Source of the DNA: Bolinopsis microptera
Lineage: Eukaryota; Ctenophora; Tentaculata; Lobata; Bolinopsidae
Length of the DNA: 64,000 nucleotides
NCBI RefSeq assembly: GCF_026151205.1
Contig: NC_087076.1
Coordinates: 2,627,902-2,691,901, forward strand
Direction: 5' to 3'
Position 1 is the first letter of the stretch, and every line of letters begins with the position of its first letter. Under the pieces are notes generated by a model, which made no database searches, was not told the DNA's origin, and saw only the letters and a program-made list of their open reading frames with translations. Shown here one piece after another: positions 7,885 to 20,092 of this stretch. Both the position numbers and the translations under genes were made by a program.

Positions 7885-10832
7885 AATTAGGTGCTAATCG
7901 ACAGAAATCACAGCTTTCTATTGGTTGTTTCAACGCAAGGTCTCTATGCAACAAAACTTGTGGCGTACTAGAAATGCTTAAAGATAACTCGATTTCTATC
8001 TGTTGTATCACGGAAACTTGGCTAAAAACTAATGATCGGGCAAAGTTTGCCGAAATCCGTGATTTTGGGTTCGATATTATCAGTGCCCCTCGAAGAGGTA
8101 GGGGAGGTGGTGTTGGTTTTCTCTTCAACCCCAAAATGATATCGCCTGTACGCAATGATGTTACTAAATATTCATCTTTTGAAGTACTTGAATGTGTAAT
8201 TAAAACTGCTGGTGAGATTATCAGGCTATGTGTAGTTTATCGCAGCACTCAGGCCAAAGCGAAATATGATGAAACAAAAATATCTAAGTTTATGGATGAC
8301 TTTGATGGATACCTGGACAATCTTCTGCTTAAAACTGGATCTCCAATTATTTGTGGTGACTTTAATTTCCATGTTGAAGACCTGAACAATAATGTTGCCC
8401 AGAACTTTATTGCTCTTTGTGAGAGCAAAGGCTTCCTTCAGCATGTCGACTCTCCTACTCACATCTCCGGCGGGACACTGGACTTGTTATTTACTCTAGG
8501 CTGTGTAAGTGACTCATTGTCTGTAACAGATATGATGGTAGAGACAAGCACTGGAACCAGCTCTGATCACTATCTAGTAAGTTTTCAGGTCCCAGTCACA
8601 TTCGATCTTCATAAAGCTCGTACATATGAAGAAAAAGATGTCAGAGAGCTAAGCAAAATTGACATCGATAAGTTCAGGGAAGATCTGTTTTGTTCAGAGC
8701 TTAACCTTTCTGAATATCAATCCTTAGACGAGACTGTGAACCTTTATCAAAATGTCCTTGAACAGGTGCTAGACAAACATGCCCCACTTATTACGAAACG
8801 ATTTACTGCTGAAAAGTCTGATTTTTGGGATAATAAATGTCAAATTGCTGTCAGAGAGAGGAGAAGGGCAAAACGAAAAGCCAAAAAGTATCCAGAGAAT
8901 GATGAGTTTAAAACTACTCATTTTGAAAAATGTGTTGACGCAGAAATCACTATCAATCGAGCTAGGGATGGCTACTATGATAAACAGCTCAGTTCTTGCA
9001 AAGGAGACTCGAAAGGGACCTATAAAGTCATAAATAAACTTTTAGATAAGGAATATGGCTCCAGCAAATTGCCAAATGGTGAAGATATCGAAGTGGCTGC
9101 CAAACTCAAGACTTTCTTCGATCAAAAAGTAAAGACCATTTACTCTAATATTGAGAAGGAAATTCAAAACACTTCCCTAAACGGTCAAGGTACCAAGGAC
9201 TCTACTTCGATAGATAATGCAAAGTGTAGACTTAATCAGTTTAAGGAAGTCTCATTATCAGACCTTGAAACCTTAATTAAGAGTCTTCCCAATAAATCAA
9301 GCGTACTCGATGTCATACCAATGTGGCTCTTCAAGAACTGCTTACCCGAGCTTCTCCCAATCATCCATTACATCGTGAATGAATCACTAAGAGTCGGAAA
9401 GTTTCCATCTGCCCTAAAAGAAGCATCTATTAGGCCTGGACTCAAGAAACCTACCTTAGATGTTGATGAGCTGAAAAACTATCGACCGATTAGCAATCTA
9501 ACTTATCTGTCCAAAATACTAGAAAAAGTAGTTCATTGCCAATTAAATGAATATGCTGATGTCAACAACCTGTTTTCCCCATATCAATCAGGCTATAGAA
9601 AATTCCATAGTTGTGAAACTGCAGTTACCAAAATACATAATGATATTCTAATGATGATTGACAGCAAATCGAATTTTGTGCTTCTACTCTTAGATCTATC
9701 AGCTGCTTTCGACACCATAAACCATAACCTCCTTCTTACGAAACTCAAGAATGCGTATGGTATTACAGAACTAGCACTCAGCTGGTTACAATGTTACCTT
9801 AATAATCGCACATTCAAGGTTAAAGTAAAAAAAGCCACATCTTCTGAAGGCTATCTGGATATTGGTGTACCTCAAGGATCCATTTTAGGACCACTACTGT
9901 TCATATTGTATACCAGAGATCTTGAAGAAATTGTCACAAAATATGGTTTCTCGATACATTTGTATGCAGATGACACACAGGTGTACTTTACTTTTGATGT
10001 TCACAGTTCTAATCCTGATTTAACAGCTGTGAAAAATTGCTTTCTGGAGATAAAGCAATGGATGACAGTTAACTTCCTAAAACTGAATGATGAAAAAACA
10101 GAGTTCATTGATATAGGACCATATGTCAGCCCAATCCAGACAATGGATTTAGGAGACCTCTCAATCTGCCCTGTTAGCAAGGCCAAGAACCTGGGATTCC
10201 TTTTCGATCACCAAATGAATCTGGACTCTCAAATAAATGCTGTCTCCAAAGTATGTTATTTGAATCAAAGGGACTTAGCAAGAATCGGTTCGAAGCTTTC
10301 CCATGACCTAAAAGTTCAGCTAGTTCACTCCAATATCCTCTGTTTCATAGACTACTGCAACTCAGTCTATTATGGACTAACAGAAAAGAATCTTCATAAG
10401 CTACAAAAGATACAGAACAATGCTGCTAGATTTATCTTTGGTCTTTACGGAAAAAAGATACGTGAACCTATCATGCCTTACCTCAAAAAGCTCCACTTTC
10501 TGCCTGTTCAGTTCAGAATTAAGTTCAAAATATCACTTCTGGTCTTCAAGTGTCTTAATAACATAGCCCCTCAGTACTTACAAGGACACGTCAATCTAAG
10601 GGAAGTACGAAGACAAAGTTCCAGACTAGATGATGACTTTTATTTGTTGAAAGTTCCTCCTGCTCCTCATTTCAGACGAACAGATGCTGCATTTATGTTT
10701 TGTGGACCAAAAATTTGGAATGAACTACCCTACTCAGTGAGATCATTATCATCTGTAGAATGTTTTAAAAATGCCCTAAAGACGTTTTATTTCCAACTAG
10801 CTTTTGATAATATTTCTAATATTTGTCCATAA
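7860..10832 (+). CDS. LINE ORF2: AP-like endonuclease and reverse transcriptase
   Basis: This frame is open from 7860, directly after a TGA, to 10832, about 990 codons, in the -1 frame relative to ORF1. No ATG precedes the endonuclease domain; the first one falls inside it (about 7974). The endonuclease shows CFNARSL, TETWL, GDFNFH and SDHYLVSF. The reverse transcriptase shows NYRPISNL, the DLSAAFDTINH box, GVPQGSILGPLLF and the catalytic YADD. The C-terminal region with NNAARFIF and LVFKCLNNIAPQYL is typical of CR1/L2 elements. Translation as an ORF1-ORF2 fusion by -1 frameshifting is the simplest reading. Reinitiation at the ATGTGA junction or at GTG 7881 is the alternative. Confidence 0.9.
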   Translation, partial: FYFKKRNVKLGANRQKSQLSIGCFNARSLCNKTCGVLEMLKDNSISICCITETWLKTNDRAKFAEIRDFGFDIISAPRRGRGGGVGFLFNPKMISPVRNDVTKYSSFEVLECVIKTAGEIIRLCVVYRSTQAKAKYDETKISKFMDDFDGYLDNLLLKTGSPIICGDFNFHVEDLNNNVAQNFIALCESKGFLQHVDSPTHISGGTLDLLFTLGCVSDSLSVTDMMVETSTGTSSDHYLVSFQVPVTFDLHKARTYEEKDVRELSKIDIDKFREDLFCSELNLSEYQSLDETVNLYQNVLEQVLDKHAPLITKRFTAEKSDFWDNKCQIAVRERRRAKRKAKKYPENDEFKTTHFEKCVDAEITINRARDGYYDKQLSSCKGDSKGTYKVINKLLDKEYGSSKLPNGEDIEVAAKLKTFFDQKVKTIYSNIEKEIQNTSLNGQGTKDSTSIDNAKCRLNQFKEVSLSDLETLIKSLPNKSSVLDVIPMWLFKNCLPELLPIIHYIVNESLRVGKFPSALKEASIRPGLKKPTLDVDELKNYRPISNLTYLSKILEKVVHCQLNEYADVNNLFSPYQSGYRKFHSCETAVTKIHNDILMMIDSKSNFVLLLLDLSAAFDTINHNLLLTKLKNAYGITELALSWLQCYLNNRTFKVKVKKATSSEGYLDIGVPQGSILGPLLFILYTRDLEEIVTKYGFSIHLYADDTQVYFTFDVHSSNPDLTAVKNCFLEIKQWMTVNFLKLNDEKTEFIDIGPYVSPIQTMDLGDLSICPVSKAKNLGFLFDHQMNLDSQINAVSKVCYLNQRDLARIGSKLSHDLKVQLVHSNILCFIDYCNSVYYGLTEKNLHKLQKIQNNAARFIFGLYGKKIREPIMPYLKKLHFLPVQFRIKFKISLLVFKCLNNIAPQYLQGHVNLREVRRQSSRLDDDFYLLKVPPAPHFRRTDAAFMFCGPKIWNELPYSVRSLSSVECFKNALKTFYFQLAFDNISNICP
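7869..7875 (+). promoter_or_regulatory. Candidate -1 ribosomal frameshift heptamer A AAA AAC
   Basis: In the ORF1 frame the codons read TCA AAA AAC, so the heptamer is A AAA AAC in the register required for simultaneous -1 slippage. The ORF1 stop follows seven bases later at 7882-7884. ORF2 is in exactly the -1 frame and is already open at this point. I could not make out a clear downstream pseudoknot by eye. Confidence 0.6.
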
Positions 10833-10940
10833 TGTCTGAACTGATATGAAAGTGCATAATTTTGGTAACTTCATACAAATATTTGTTCATAAAATCTGAA
10901 CTGTTTAAAAAGTCCATAATCTTGCTATTTCAACACTAAG
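10806..10940 (+). repeat. Degenerate direct duplication in the LINE 3' UTR
   Basis: A unit of about 60 bp that includes ATATTTGT(C/T)CATAA, then TCTGAACTG and TCCATAAT, occurs twice: around 10815-10875 and 10876-10935. The copies are visibly diverged. The first overlaps the end of ORF2, so the duplication extends the coding end into the UTR. Confidence 0.5.
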
Positions 10941-11324
10941 TCTCGCTTGAATGACTTTAATGTACATCTTTGTTGGGTATATTTTAATGTCGAAGCGTGT
11001 AATAAATGTTAGAATTTATTTATTTATTTATTACCAGTTACAAAATTTGTAATGTGGTATTAAAATATAATCTTATGATGTTAGATCTAAAATAATAGTT
11101 AATAATATTAAATAATAGTCAATAATATTAACAAAATACATGTATATTCAATAAATAGTAAAAAAGGACAACTTTTGATGAAATGAGGTATTTATTTATA
11201 TCCCGCTCATATTATTAAATATTATTACAAGTGTAAACTGTAAATTTGAGTATTTTATTTTAGTAGAAGCCGTACACTTGCACTGGTTAATGAAAAACCA
11301 AAACATTAAATCTTACTATCTTAC

Positions 11325-11627
11325 TATATATAAAGCGAGACGATATATATATATCTGTGCCATTTTACTGACACCACGGCATCAACTTTAACGCAACTTT
11401 CCGCAAAAACCGTAAAAGATATACAACTGAAACTTTTTTGACTGGGTCAAATGCTTTAAAGGCCTTCAAATCAGCATGAAAAAATAAAAAATTGGCCAAG
11501 GAATAATAATTTTAGTGCCCAAAATTTGGACTCCCAAGTGGTGTCAAAAACGCGAATTAAATAGGTAATAATTATTTTAGTCTCTCGAGTCTTGACACCA
11601 CTTTAGGGTTAGACGGGTTCCTGCTAG
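11325..11627. mobile_element. Helitron-like non-autonomous repeat, copy 1
   Basis: The copy starts TATATATAAAGCGAGACG and ends GGGTTCCTGCTAG, followed by T. An end in CTAG before T fits the CTRR-T end of Helitrons, and TC lies a few bases upstream of the start. A subterminal inverted repeat, AAGTGGTGTCAA and TTGACACCACTT, lies near the 3' end. There is no coding capacity. Assignment to Helitrons rests on the ends and the tandem layout only. Confidence 0.5.
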
Positions 11628-11950
11628 TATATATAAAGCGAGACGTATATATATATATGTTTATATATCCGTACCATTTTACTGACACCACATCATCAAC
11701 TTTAACACGACTTTCTGCAAAAACCATAAAAGATATACAACTTAAACTTTTTTGACTGGTTCAAATGGTTCAAATGCTTTAATAGCCTTCAAATCAGCAC
11801 GAAAAAATAAAAAATTGGCCAAGGAATAAGAATTTTAGTGCCCAAAATTTGAACCCCCAAGTGGTGTAAAAAACGCGAATTAAATAGGTAATGATTATTT
11901 TAGTATCTTGAGTTTTGACACCACTTTAGGGTTAGACGGGTTCCTGCTAG
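11628..11950. mobile_element. Helitron-like non-autonomous repeat, copy 2
   Basis: This is a diverged second copy of the element directly to its left, joined head to tail with no spacer and ending in the same TTCCTGCTAG. It differs by small indels, including a longer TATATA tract near its start. It ends 55 bp before the mannosidase stop codon, so it may contribute to that gene's 3' UTR or polyadenylation region. Confidence 0.5.
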
Positions 11951-12004
11951 CTGAACTAAAAAGCAGAAAAATATACAAGCCACGCTGCCCCGTGATTATA
12001 TTGT

Positions 12005-15000
12005 CTAAAAACTCATTTTTTCATCAAACGTGACATACTGAGATGAAAATTCCATTGATTTAAGGTCCCTTGTCTTAGTGTCTTCTTCCGTACGAAGAGC
12101 AGAAAATGGGTGGTTCACAATGACAACATTTCCCGCAAATAGTTGCTCTAAGCTCTGAAAAGTAAAGGTCAGGCAAAATTATCTCAGAAAAGGGAATTGA
12201 AATATTCTTGGGTAATATAATTTAGTTATAACTTTAAAGTGAAAAAGTTCAGTTTTTATTTACATATTTTCATCTCTTACATTATATATTATATTCTAAA
12301 AATAAAGGAACTTACCAGATCTTGGTAGTCACAGTTTACAGGCGTATTGATAGCACAAGAGAAACCCAACTTTCTCCTAATTAATTGGGACGTTGTATCG
12401 TTCACATATCTCAAATTAACTAACTCTTCATCACACGGTAAAGACTTCCTGAAATTTATCATTTTAATTCTCCTGGTGATGATAAGCAAGTTTCTGGTGA
12501 CACAAAAATCATTACTACCAAATCCTTGAGTAACAGTTCAAGGTATTGTGCACTTATCAGGCGATCACAGGTACTTGTTGATCCAGCCGGATCTTACTAA
12601 GTTACAAAACCCAGAGACTTCTGTCTTCTGGAAGAGTTACTAAGATACCAGTTACACTACCAAACCAATAATCATAACTTTGTACACTCTAATTTATTTT
12701 GTAAACCTTAGTTCAACTAATTTAATATTAAACTTACATTAGTTGCAAAGTAGAAGCAGATGGGTCTCTCTGATCGAGATTTACAGATAGAATAAAAGCA
12801 GGATGAAGTAGAGATTGCAGAGTCCAGTGGCTGACTAGTGAGGGGTACTCCACTACATATAGATCGCTAATAGTGGGGGTGGCTGATCTAGCTTCCACCA
12901 GAATGCGGAGTTTAGCAGGGGTTGGAATGTTATCTTGTATAGCTTCTCCCAAACCTCTTAAATCATCTTGTGAGGTTCTCCTGTCTATCACCACTTCGAT
13001 CCAACCTAGGAATTTTAGGTGAAATATTGCAGACACCTACCTTGAAGCAATAGAGTAGTTTGAATTATAATAAATAAATAATCAATTGTGTTCTGAAAAC
13101 TACCTGAGCTGTTTACTGATGAAAGTCGGGCGGCGATATCCAATGAAAAAACTTTAAAACATTGAAGTATATAACACTCAGCTAAAATATTGAGATAACT
13201 TACCTTGAGCTAAGGAAGCAGCCCCATGAGGTTCTGATCCCAGAAGAGACAGCCGAGTCGATGAATCTTGGATAAAAGCGGTGGAGGGCATTGGAAAGAA
13301 GTTCCCTTGTGTATGAAGCTTACTTTTATACTTGTGTTGTTGGATAGTGTGACCGTTTAGGTCAGTGAAAATGGTGTCTCCGCTCTTAATATCTGTTTTT
13401 AATCTGATTGATAGATCGCCACTATCCCTTAGATTAGACATTATATTCAGGTCCACAAACTCTCCCTCCAACCCTTATAGTGAAGGAAGTTAATTAGCAA
13501 CTGATTCTAAAACTAATCATTCTGTTCATAAGTAGATCACAAAATTGCGAAAGAGGGCAAAGCAAAATAAAGTGAATATCAGATACATCTTGTTTTCCAA
13601 AAAGAAACAGTAAATAACGAATTCCTCACCCGGATGATGATGCACAATATAAGTTAGGACTAGTACACTGTTTAGGATCCTGAGGGTAACGACTGCTTTG
13701 TCCCTCAGAGATCCCTTTATGACGACTATCTCTGGTCGTGATGACTCAGTGACTGGTGGAAGTGAGTAAATAGATGTTAACGCAGATTAGATGCTTTCAA
13801 ATTAGGGAACATGATGTGTTGAAAGTTGTATAAGATTTAAATATCCGAATGTTGACAGATAAGTAAACTCACAGAGAAGTGTAGGAGAGCCGCTAGGTCT
13901 AAACAAGTAAGCTCCACTTCTTCCTTTGTACAGTAATACTTGTTGTTCTATTTCCACACTTGTTCCTTCCTTCTTTATTCTCTTCACACGACCTTGCATG
14001 TTGTTAAATTAATTACTATTTACTTGTTATAATATGTACCATCTTGATAACAGAGGTGGATTATAAAATAGTATTTTAACTAAACGTGTTGATCTTGTTA
14101 GTTGTTACAAATACTCCCAACGTAATATTAATCAATAATAATAAAACCAAACAATTAAAATACATACACAACCTCATGGGAAAATATAATATATATTTTA
14201 TTAGCATAATACATTAATACATACATTAATACAGTGAAACCTCTATTATATACCGGTCCGGCTACCTGATCTACAATCCAAGATTAAAGCAAGCCTATCT
14301 CCTCCAAGCGAGATATCATCGCATGCTGAATCATGAGATAACACTGTAAATGAGTCTCGACTGGAAATCTCCGCTGCTTTCTCACCAGGGTTGTAAAATT
14401 GGACATTAGCTCTATCTTTTTCTTTGTCTTTTTCAGAGCTTGTTACTTCGAACCTGGATATCAATGATAATTATTTATTTAAGAATCCTTATCTCTCAAA
14501 TTGTTTACCGGATAAAAGTGTGCTACCAACCGTAGAAAAGGGTTATCATAGGAGATTATTATCACTTAAAAATCAAATATGATTATGATGCCTCCTATAA
14601 AGGGTGACCCCATTCTCGTGGCATTTAAACATTAAACATTTCCATTCGCCTAATATACAAGTGGAAGAACCCAGCACTATTAACAAATTACTTCTCTACT
14701 TACTTATTGATAGAAACTGATGGGAGCTCAGTCCGGAATACAATGAACTCGGAGTTGGGATCTAGTGTACCGTACTCAATAGCTGGTTCAATCTGCTGAA
14801 GTACAACTCCTCCCCCAGTACTTTCCACCTGTAATCAGGACAAATTATAGCATGTAAAATGCAGATCTCATAGCTTGTTGAAGCACACTAGTCTTTGATA
14901 ATATGTACCAAACATGAAACTTATAGTTGGATAGATCCGTAGTATCACTTTGTAGCTATTGGAGACCTCGCAAATTATCACTTGAATATATTAATGTTGA

Positions 15001-18000
15001 AGTTGAACTTGCCTCCAAATTGAGATGTGATTTGACTGCGATGATTTGAGCTGAATCGGTTTTTCTTGGTATCGTACTGGTTATAACAAGCCCAACTGGT
15101 GCTTCTAAAACCCGGAACTTTTCAAGATCTTCATATCCCGCTCTCTGCCGGATTGGCTGGAACTGTTCTCCTATTGTCCTTTTTGTCTCCAGAATATGTT
15201 GAACGGCTGATGTGGACAACTCTATACATGTTTTAAACGCGTTTAACAACCTGAGAAATGCCTGACTGTAATGCCTGGTTGTAACGCTTGGTTGTAATGC
15301 TTGGTTGTAACGCTTGGTTGTAATGCCTGGTTGTAACGCCTGGTTTAGGGCCTGGTTGTAACCAATAGTTTTGACTGAGACCTCAATACAAATGGCTTCA
15401 AATTTAAACATTCTCAGAATTTATATAATTTGATATAAAACGGCAGAAAACCAGAAAAATCAACCTATACTGCATACATTCTAGCATAGTCCAAGACAAC
15501 ATGATGCTTTGCAGTCCCAGTGATAGCATCATGATGCTGGAATAAAGACAGAGTGTTCCTAGCTTTAGTCAGTTTCTCAACATCCCCCTTTTCTCTGTGG
15601 AATGAGAAGAGGATCTCAGTTCTCCTGATGGAAGATTCTAGAACTCTGTCCAGGTTCTTGAAGAAGGGGCGTGTGGTATAGTACCCGCTCCAATACTCGT
15701 CCAGTCTATCAGCGTACGTGAAGAAGTCACCACTTAGACTCGGAAAGTTGACATTTGACTTCTTTATTTTGTCAAAGTAGTCGCTGATAGTCCCCCATTT
15801 AACTCGGGTGTTGAGCTCTGGATGACTATTAATGTACTCCATCATTGGCTGAAGTTGTGGTTATCTAGTGCTACTGTCCAATTAAATAATTAAAACAAAT
15901 AGTTTGATTGATATATTAGTAAAAATAGAGTTATAAATATCAAATTGATAACATTATCATAAATTGTTTTTTTTGGCATACATGGCTTGCGAAGAGTGAA
16001 GACCCGTGATCAAAATCGAAAACAATTACAGTAAAGTGAATGAAGATAAATTACCTTATAGTTGCTATAGATAACTTCCAAGGATTCTTTGTAGATGTAA
16101 GAGAAATCAAATCCAGTTTCAATAAACACAGCATTAGAAGAGTGCAACGCCGCTTTTTTACGCCACTGATCAAGAATCTTCAATGACCTAAAAAGCGTTT
16201 TTTCAAAAACTTATTTTCAGTTTATCAATTATCATGATCTTGGAAATTATTAAGAAATTTTGAAAAACTCGTAAAATATTTCGCACTAATTGATTTACCT
16301 CTCTTTTACGTTAGAAGGAGTAGTTTTCACAAGATTTGGATCTTTTCCAAACTTTGGGTTTGTGAACGCAGCAAAGTGATAATGTAAACAAATCTGCATA
16401 ATATTGTGGATTATGAAATAATCTGGGAGAGCAAAAACTTCTTAAATAATATGAGAATTTCCGACTTAACCAACTTATTAATGCTATAATCCGGACAATT
16501 TATCTTTTATTACCATCACTGATGCTCCGATTTACGTGTAACTCAACGGAAATGAATCGACAAAAACAATAAGTTAGACTAATGACATGTTTTGATGAGA
16601 TTTAAAAGAAAACTAACATCCGGATCCGGACCACAAGTTGACTGAGAATTATAACCTCCGAAAGGACCAAGCTGGGTTAGAATATCAGTATCACCATCGG
16701 GATCTGAACATATTGCGGATCAATAATAAATACAGATTTGTTTCCGTATCAGTCATATTTAAGGGTATTTACATAGAGTCAAAAGTTGCATTCCTGAATA
16801 TGTACTTTGTAGTTTGTATTGCAATCACTAGAACACCCCATGTTAGGAATACAAGTAGAAATGTTCAATTTGGTTAAAAGTAATCACCCCAAGACTGTCG
16901 CCATCTGAACTCTATTTTTCTGTTCAGAGCTAAGTGCTTCTTGATTGTATAGTGCACTCTCTGAAAAAATATAGTTAGCTTGGGAGGTTACCACTGAAAC
17001 AAATCGCTAAGACGGGTGCTTTTTTTCTTCCAAATGAAATAAGAAATGTAATAAACAGCATTATATAACCTGTATGTGCATGGCATTAAATCCAAACATA
17101 GAGTTGACTTGTGCCATGAATGGCGACAGTCCGAATGGATCAATAGCCCACCCAACATTAGGTACAGCATCTGGAAGATTCTTCTTCAACCACTCGTGCC
17201 CGTCCATCATTTGGTTCAAGATGGCGAAGTAGTGTGTGTTAGCCTCATCATTCATAACCCAACCTCCCTGGACAAACTCGAACCTGCCCTCACGAGCAAG
17301 TCTGGCCATGTCCTGTCTAACTTTATCAGTCTGCTCCTCCCACCACAGCTTAAAAAAAGAGACCTGCAAATGGAAATTACTTAGGTCGGGTGACCACTAA
17401 GCGGGGTTTCTTGATTTTTATTATTTCTCGACTTAATATCTTTATTCTTTAATTGTTGTGCAGAACACGAAAAGTTGCAAAAGTCAACAAAACCATGACA
17501 AGCTTTATTATACTAAATACAACAAAATACAATAATGGTATACATTAATTGACATGGTAGTTGATTCTAAAAAATATATAATGTTGTTGAAGAAACCTCT
17601 GCGTAGATGTATTTGAAGTCCTCGTGCTCCAAAGTAAACTGATACATGTTTGTTAAGAGCGGCTTAACATCTCTCTCATAGTAATGGTCATACGTCTCTT
17701 TCCACCCTGAATAAGAAAGAAAATAAGACTTATAATCTACAACGATAACATAAGTACAGTAATCGCAAATAAAGAGTTCAATCTAAAACATAATAACTTT
17801 TAAAGTAAATTTTTCTTCGCAGCTTACCGTACTGTGTAATTGTAATATGAAGCGAAACTAACATCCCCCTCCCAACAAACCTGGATCACAATGTGAGTGG
17901 GGCACTAGAAATACAGTCAATTCTTCAGAGGTTGGTAAAGGTTTAAGATTACCATTATACTGTCCGTGATCTAAAGGGGAAAAAGCAAGTTAGTGAATAG

Positions 18001-20092
18001 TGAAGCTCCATTTTCAGATAACAATATTATAAGGATACATCACAGGAAAACGACCAGTTGAAACATTCTCAATCGCCCTGTTTAAGATTGGTTACTGTAC
18101 CTGTGTTTTCAGATTGAAATGGGAGATTTTCCACTAAATCTGACACCTGCAAATAATTTGTTTATCTTATATTACTATATCTTTAAACTATATATAATAT
18201 AAAGCTCCATTGTGATGTATTGTATATAATATAATAAATAATTTACTAAAAGTCTAAAGAAACCCCTCTCTCCACTGACCTGTAAATCAGCTCCATTGTG
18301 ATGTATTCCTTTACTGATGGAGCATCTAGCAAGGTAGTTGTCAGGTTCCACTTTAATGTGATGGTCTGATAAAGGAAGCCCATCTTCAACTACAATATTT
18401 ATTGCTGTAGAAGAATTTGCAAGATGGTTGCTTTGATCGGGATTCAGACTGCCATTCAGTGGATTTCCGTTCGTTACCTCTGGGGGTCCACTTTCCGATT
18501 CCTCCTGTGGCATTGAATTATATTCTTTTCACTGGAGTCAAGAAGCCACGGAAAAACACTTCGACTGCCTTTCAGTGTTAATCAATGCCCTGAGATCGTA
18601 CTGCATGGCCACTTTCTACAACAGACAGATTAACAGCCAGATTTAATCTTTTCAGCTACTAGGTTAAAAATCACAAAAAATCTGTTCAGCTTGACCTGTT
18701 CAAATCAGCAATTTACTAAGATTTGAACAGAATTTAGGCATCAATTTGCTAACAAATTCGAAAAAATGTGATTTTCTTGTTGCAAACTCTTACCCATTCA
18801 AAAAGTTTAACAATATCACAGCTTCTAACCTGAAAAGTGGTTGCAGGGCGTTCTTCTGCTGAGAATTGTTGTATAGCATTTTTGAACTGACTTGAAATCG
18901 AACTTTCTTCCTTAAGTCCTTTAGAGATAACCTGAAGAATAAAAAATATTCCATTAAAACATCTTGTCTGCTATGATGTTGATAGACAAGTATCTTAAAG
19001 TCACTAAGATATAAACCAAGTTATTGTTCCTGTTACTTTCGAAAAGTATGGAATAATGAAGAAGCAAAGAAGCCTGGTTAATTGTTATAGATATTGCTTG
19101 TATGTCAGAGTGTGAAGGATGAAGCATGTGTTTGATACAGAACCATCTAGTAGTAACCTCAGATATGTAAACACCTTATTTTTGAAAATGAGGAAATCAA
19201 GTATGAGAAATATATTATTTCTAACTTAAAGATTAATTTTAGATCATTCTATTCATATGTCTACTGTCTATGTAAAAGTTGAAGCCTTTTACAGTTTGTT
19301 GGATCTTATGTTTTAGAATTTTTAGGAGACCTCATTTCGAAGCACCAACATGGTTTTGTTAGAGTTAAATCTTGCTTGTCAAATCTTTTAGAGACATTTT
19401 ACACTACACTGTATATTTGATTTAGGACAATCCTCCTGTTGACTTATTTTATTTTGACTTTGGTAAACCATTTGATTCAATTATCTCACGAAATTGATAG
19501 AGCTGGAGAAGTCAACATATTGTAATAAGTAATAACCCGAACTTTAGATCTTACAATATCATGAACTAGGTACAGTGTCTCAGGATCTATAACCAAGGCC
19601 AAGGTGTCAGGAGATACTTCAAGGTCACAAAACTGAGCGAAAATGTTCATATAAAATAGTTATTTATCTTTGGAGGTAGCAAGATTGTTGCAGTTAGACT
19701 GTTCGTTTTTAGCTGGATGGATAACCACAACAATTCTCTACAAGATGCACACTTGAATATATTACTGTGTGATTGTCAACTACACCTACAAGCAGTAGCA
19801 TCCTGAATACCTGCTTGCGTCCAGGGAGTGATTATGGTTGGGGCATACAAGCATTTGCAAATTTAGTATGTTCTGAATCTGTACGCTTAACCAATGAAAA
19901 AAATGAATCATACAGTAATTTCTTGTATTTTATTGTAATCATTATGCAATATTACTTTCAGCATATACATATGTTAGACATAATTTTCTTACTTACGGGG
20001 TTTACTGATGTGTATCTATGATATATGGTAAGAATCACAAGTGTGAGAACGATGCCTAAACAAGCTGTCTTTCGCATCCTGCACATCCTCAT
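12005..20092 (-). CDS. MAN2A: Golgi alpha-mannosidase II (GH38)
   Basis: The enzyme trims two mannoses from the hybrid N-glycan in the medial Golgi. I can join 23 exons into about 1,159 residues: 19997-20092, 19555-19632, 18830-18931, 18551-18615 (tentative), 18280-18504, 18101-18146, 17881-17970, 17597-17706, 17070-17363, 16888-16960, 16618-16703, 16299-16393, 16055-16187, 15478-15848, 15013-15250, 14704-14828, 14266-14453, 13873-13992, 13630-13752, 13204-13473, 12738-13005, 12316-12448 and 12005-12154. Exon 1 encodes a short basic tail and a signal anchor (about residues 10-24), as expected for a type II membrane protein. Catalytic landmarks are PHSHCDPGW (zinc), WAIDPFG (nucleophile Asp) and FQHHDAITGT. 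The intron after 15013 uses a GC donor (GAG then GCAAGT). Exon 18551-18615 needs a weak GTGGCT donor and is the only doubtful piece. Confidence 0.93.
15259..15362 (-). repeat. 13-bp minisatellite just upstream of a splice acceptor
   Basis: About eight copies of a 13-bp unit (TTACAACCAGGCA on the minus strand, varying as GCG/GCA and AGG/AAG) fill the last 110 bases of a mannosidase intron. They end nine bases before the first exon base at 15250. They occupy the place where the branch point and pyrimidine tract should be. Confidence 0.85.
19310..19510 (+). pseudogene. Decayed CR1 reverse transcriptase fragment
   Basis: The plus strand encodes ISKHQHGFVRVKSCLSNLLE, then stops and shifts before an FDFSKAFD-like remnant. 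This matches the reverse transcriptase of the CR1 element at 44548-47765, which has ISKHQHGFVKGKSCLSNLLE. The fragment lies in a mannosidase intron in antisense orientation and is an old copy of that family. Confidence 0.8.

Larger units (their letters stand above)
6200..11034 (+). mobile_element. Near-complete CR1/L2-group non-LTR retrotransposon
   Basis: Two long uninterrupted ORFs (6262-7884 and 7860-10832) encode a zinc-finger ORF1 protein and an endonuclease plus reverse transcriptase. The 3' end runs into a TTTA tetranucleotide tail at about 11013-11034, as in L2-like elements that end in short tandem repeats instead of poly(A). The 5' limit is not visible and no target duplication was found, so 6200 is approximate. 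Both ORFs are open over their full length, which suggests a young, possibly active copy. It lies between the 5' end of the sirtuin and the 3' end of the mannosidase, opposite to both. Confidence 0.88.

Noticed and set aside
12566-12592. GTTGATCCAGCC resembles the 5' end of 18S rRNA
   Set aside because: Only about a dozen bases match and nothing before or after follows rRNA; treated as chance.
15259-15362. CRISPR-like repeat array
   Set aside because: Units are 13 bp with no spacers, in an animal intron; it is a minisatellite.
14956-15411. Continuous 151-codon frame extending the mannosidase exon through the repeats
   Set aside because: Splice phase and homology place the exon start at 15250; the repeat-encoded part is intron.
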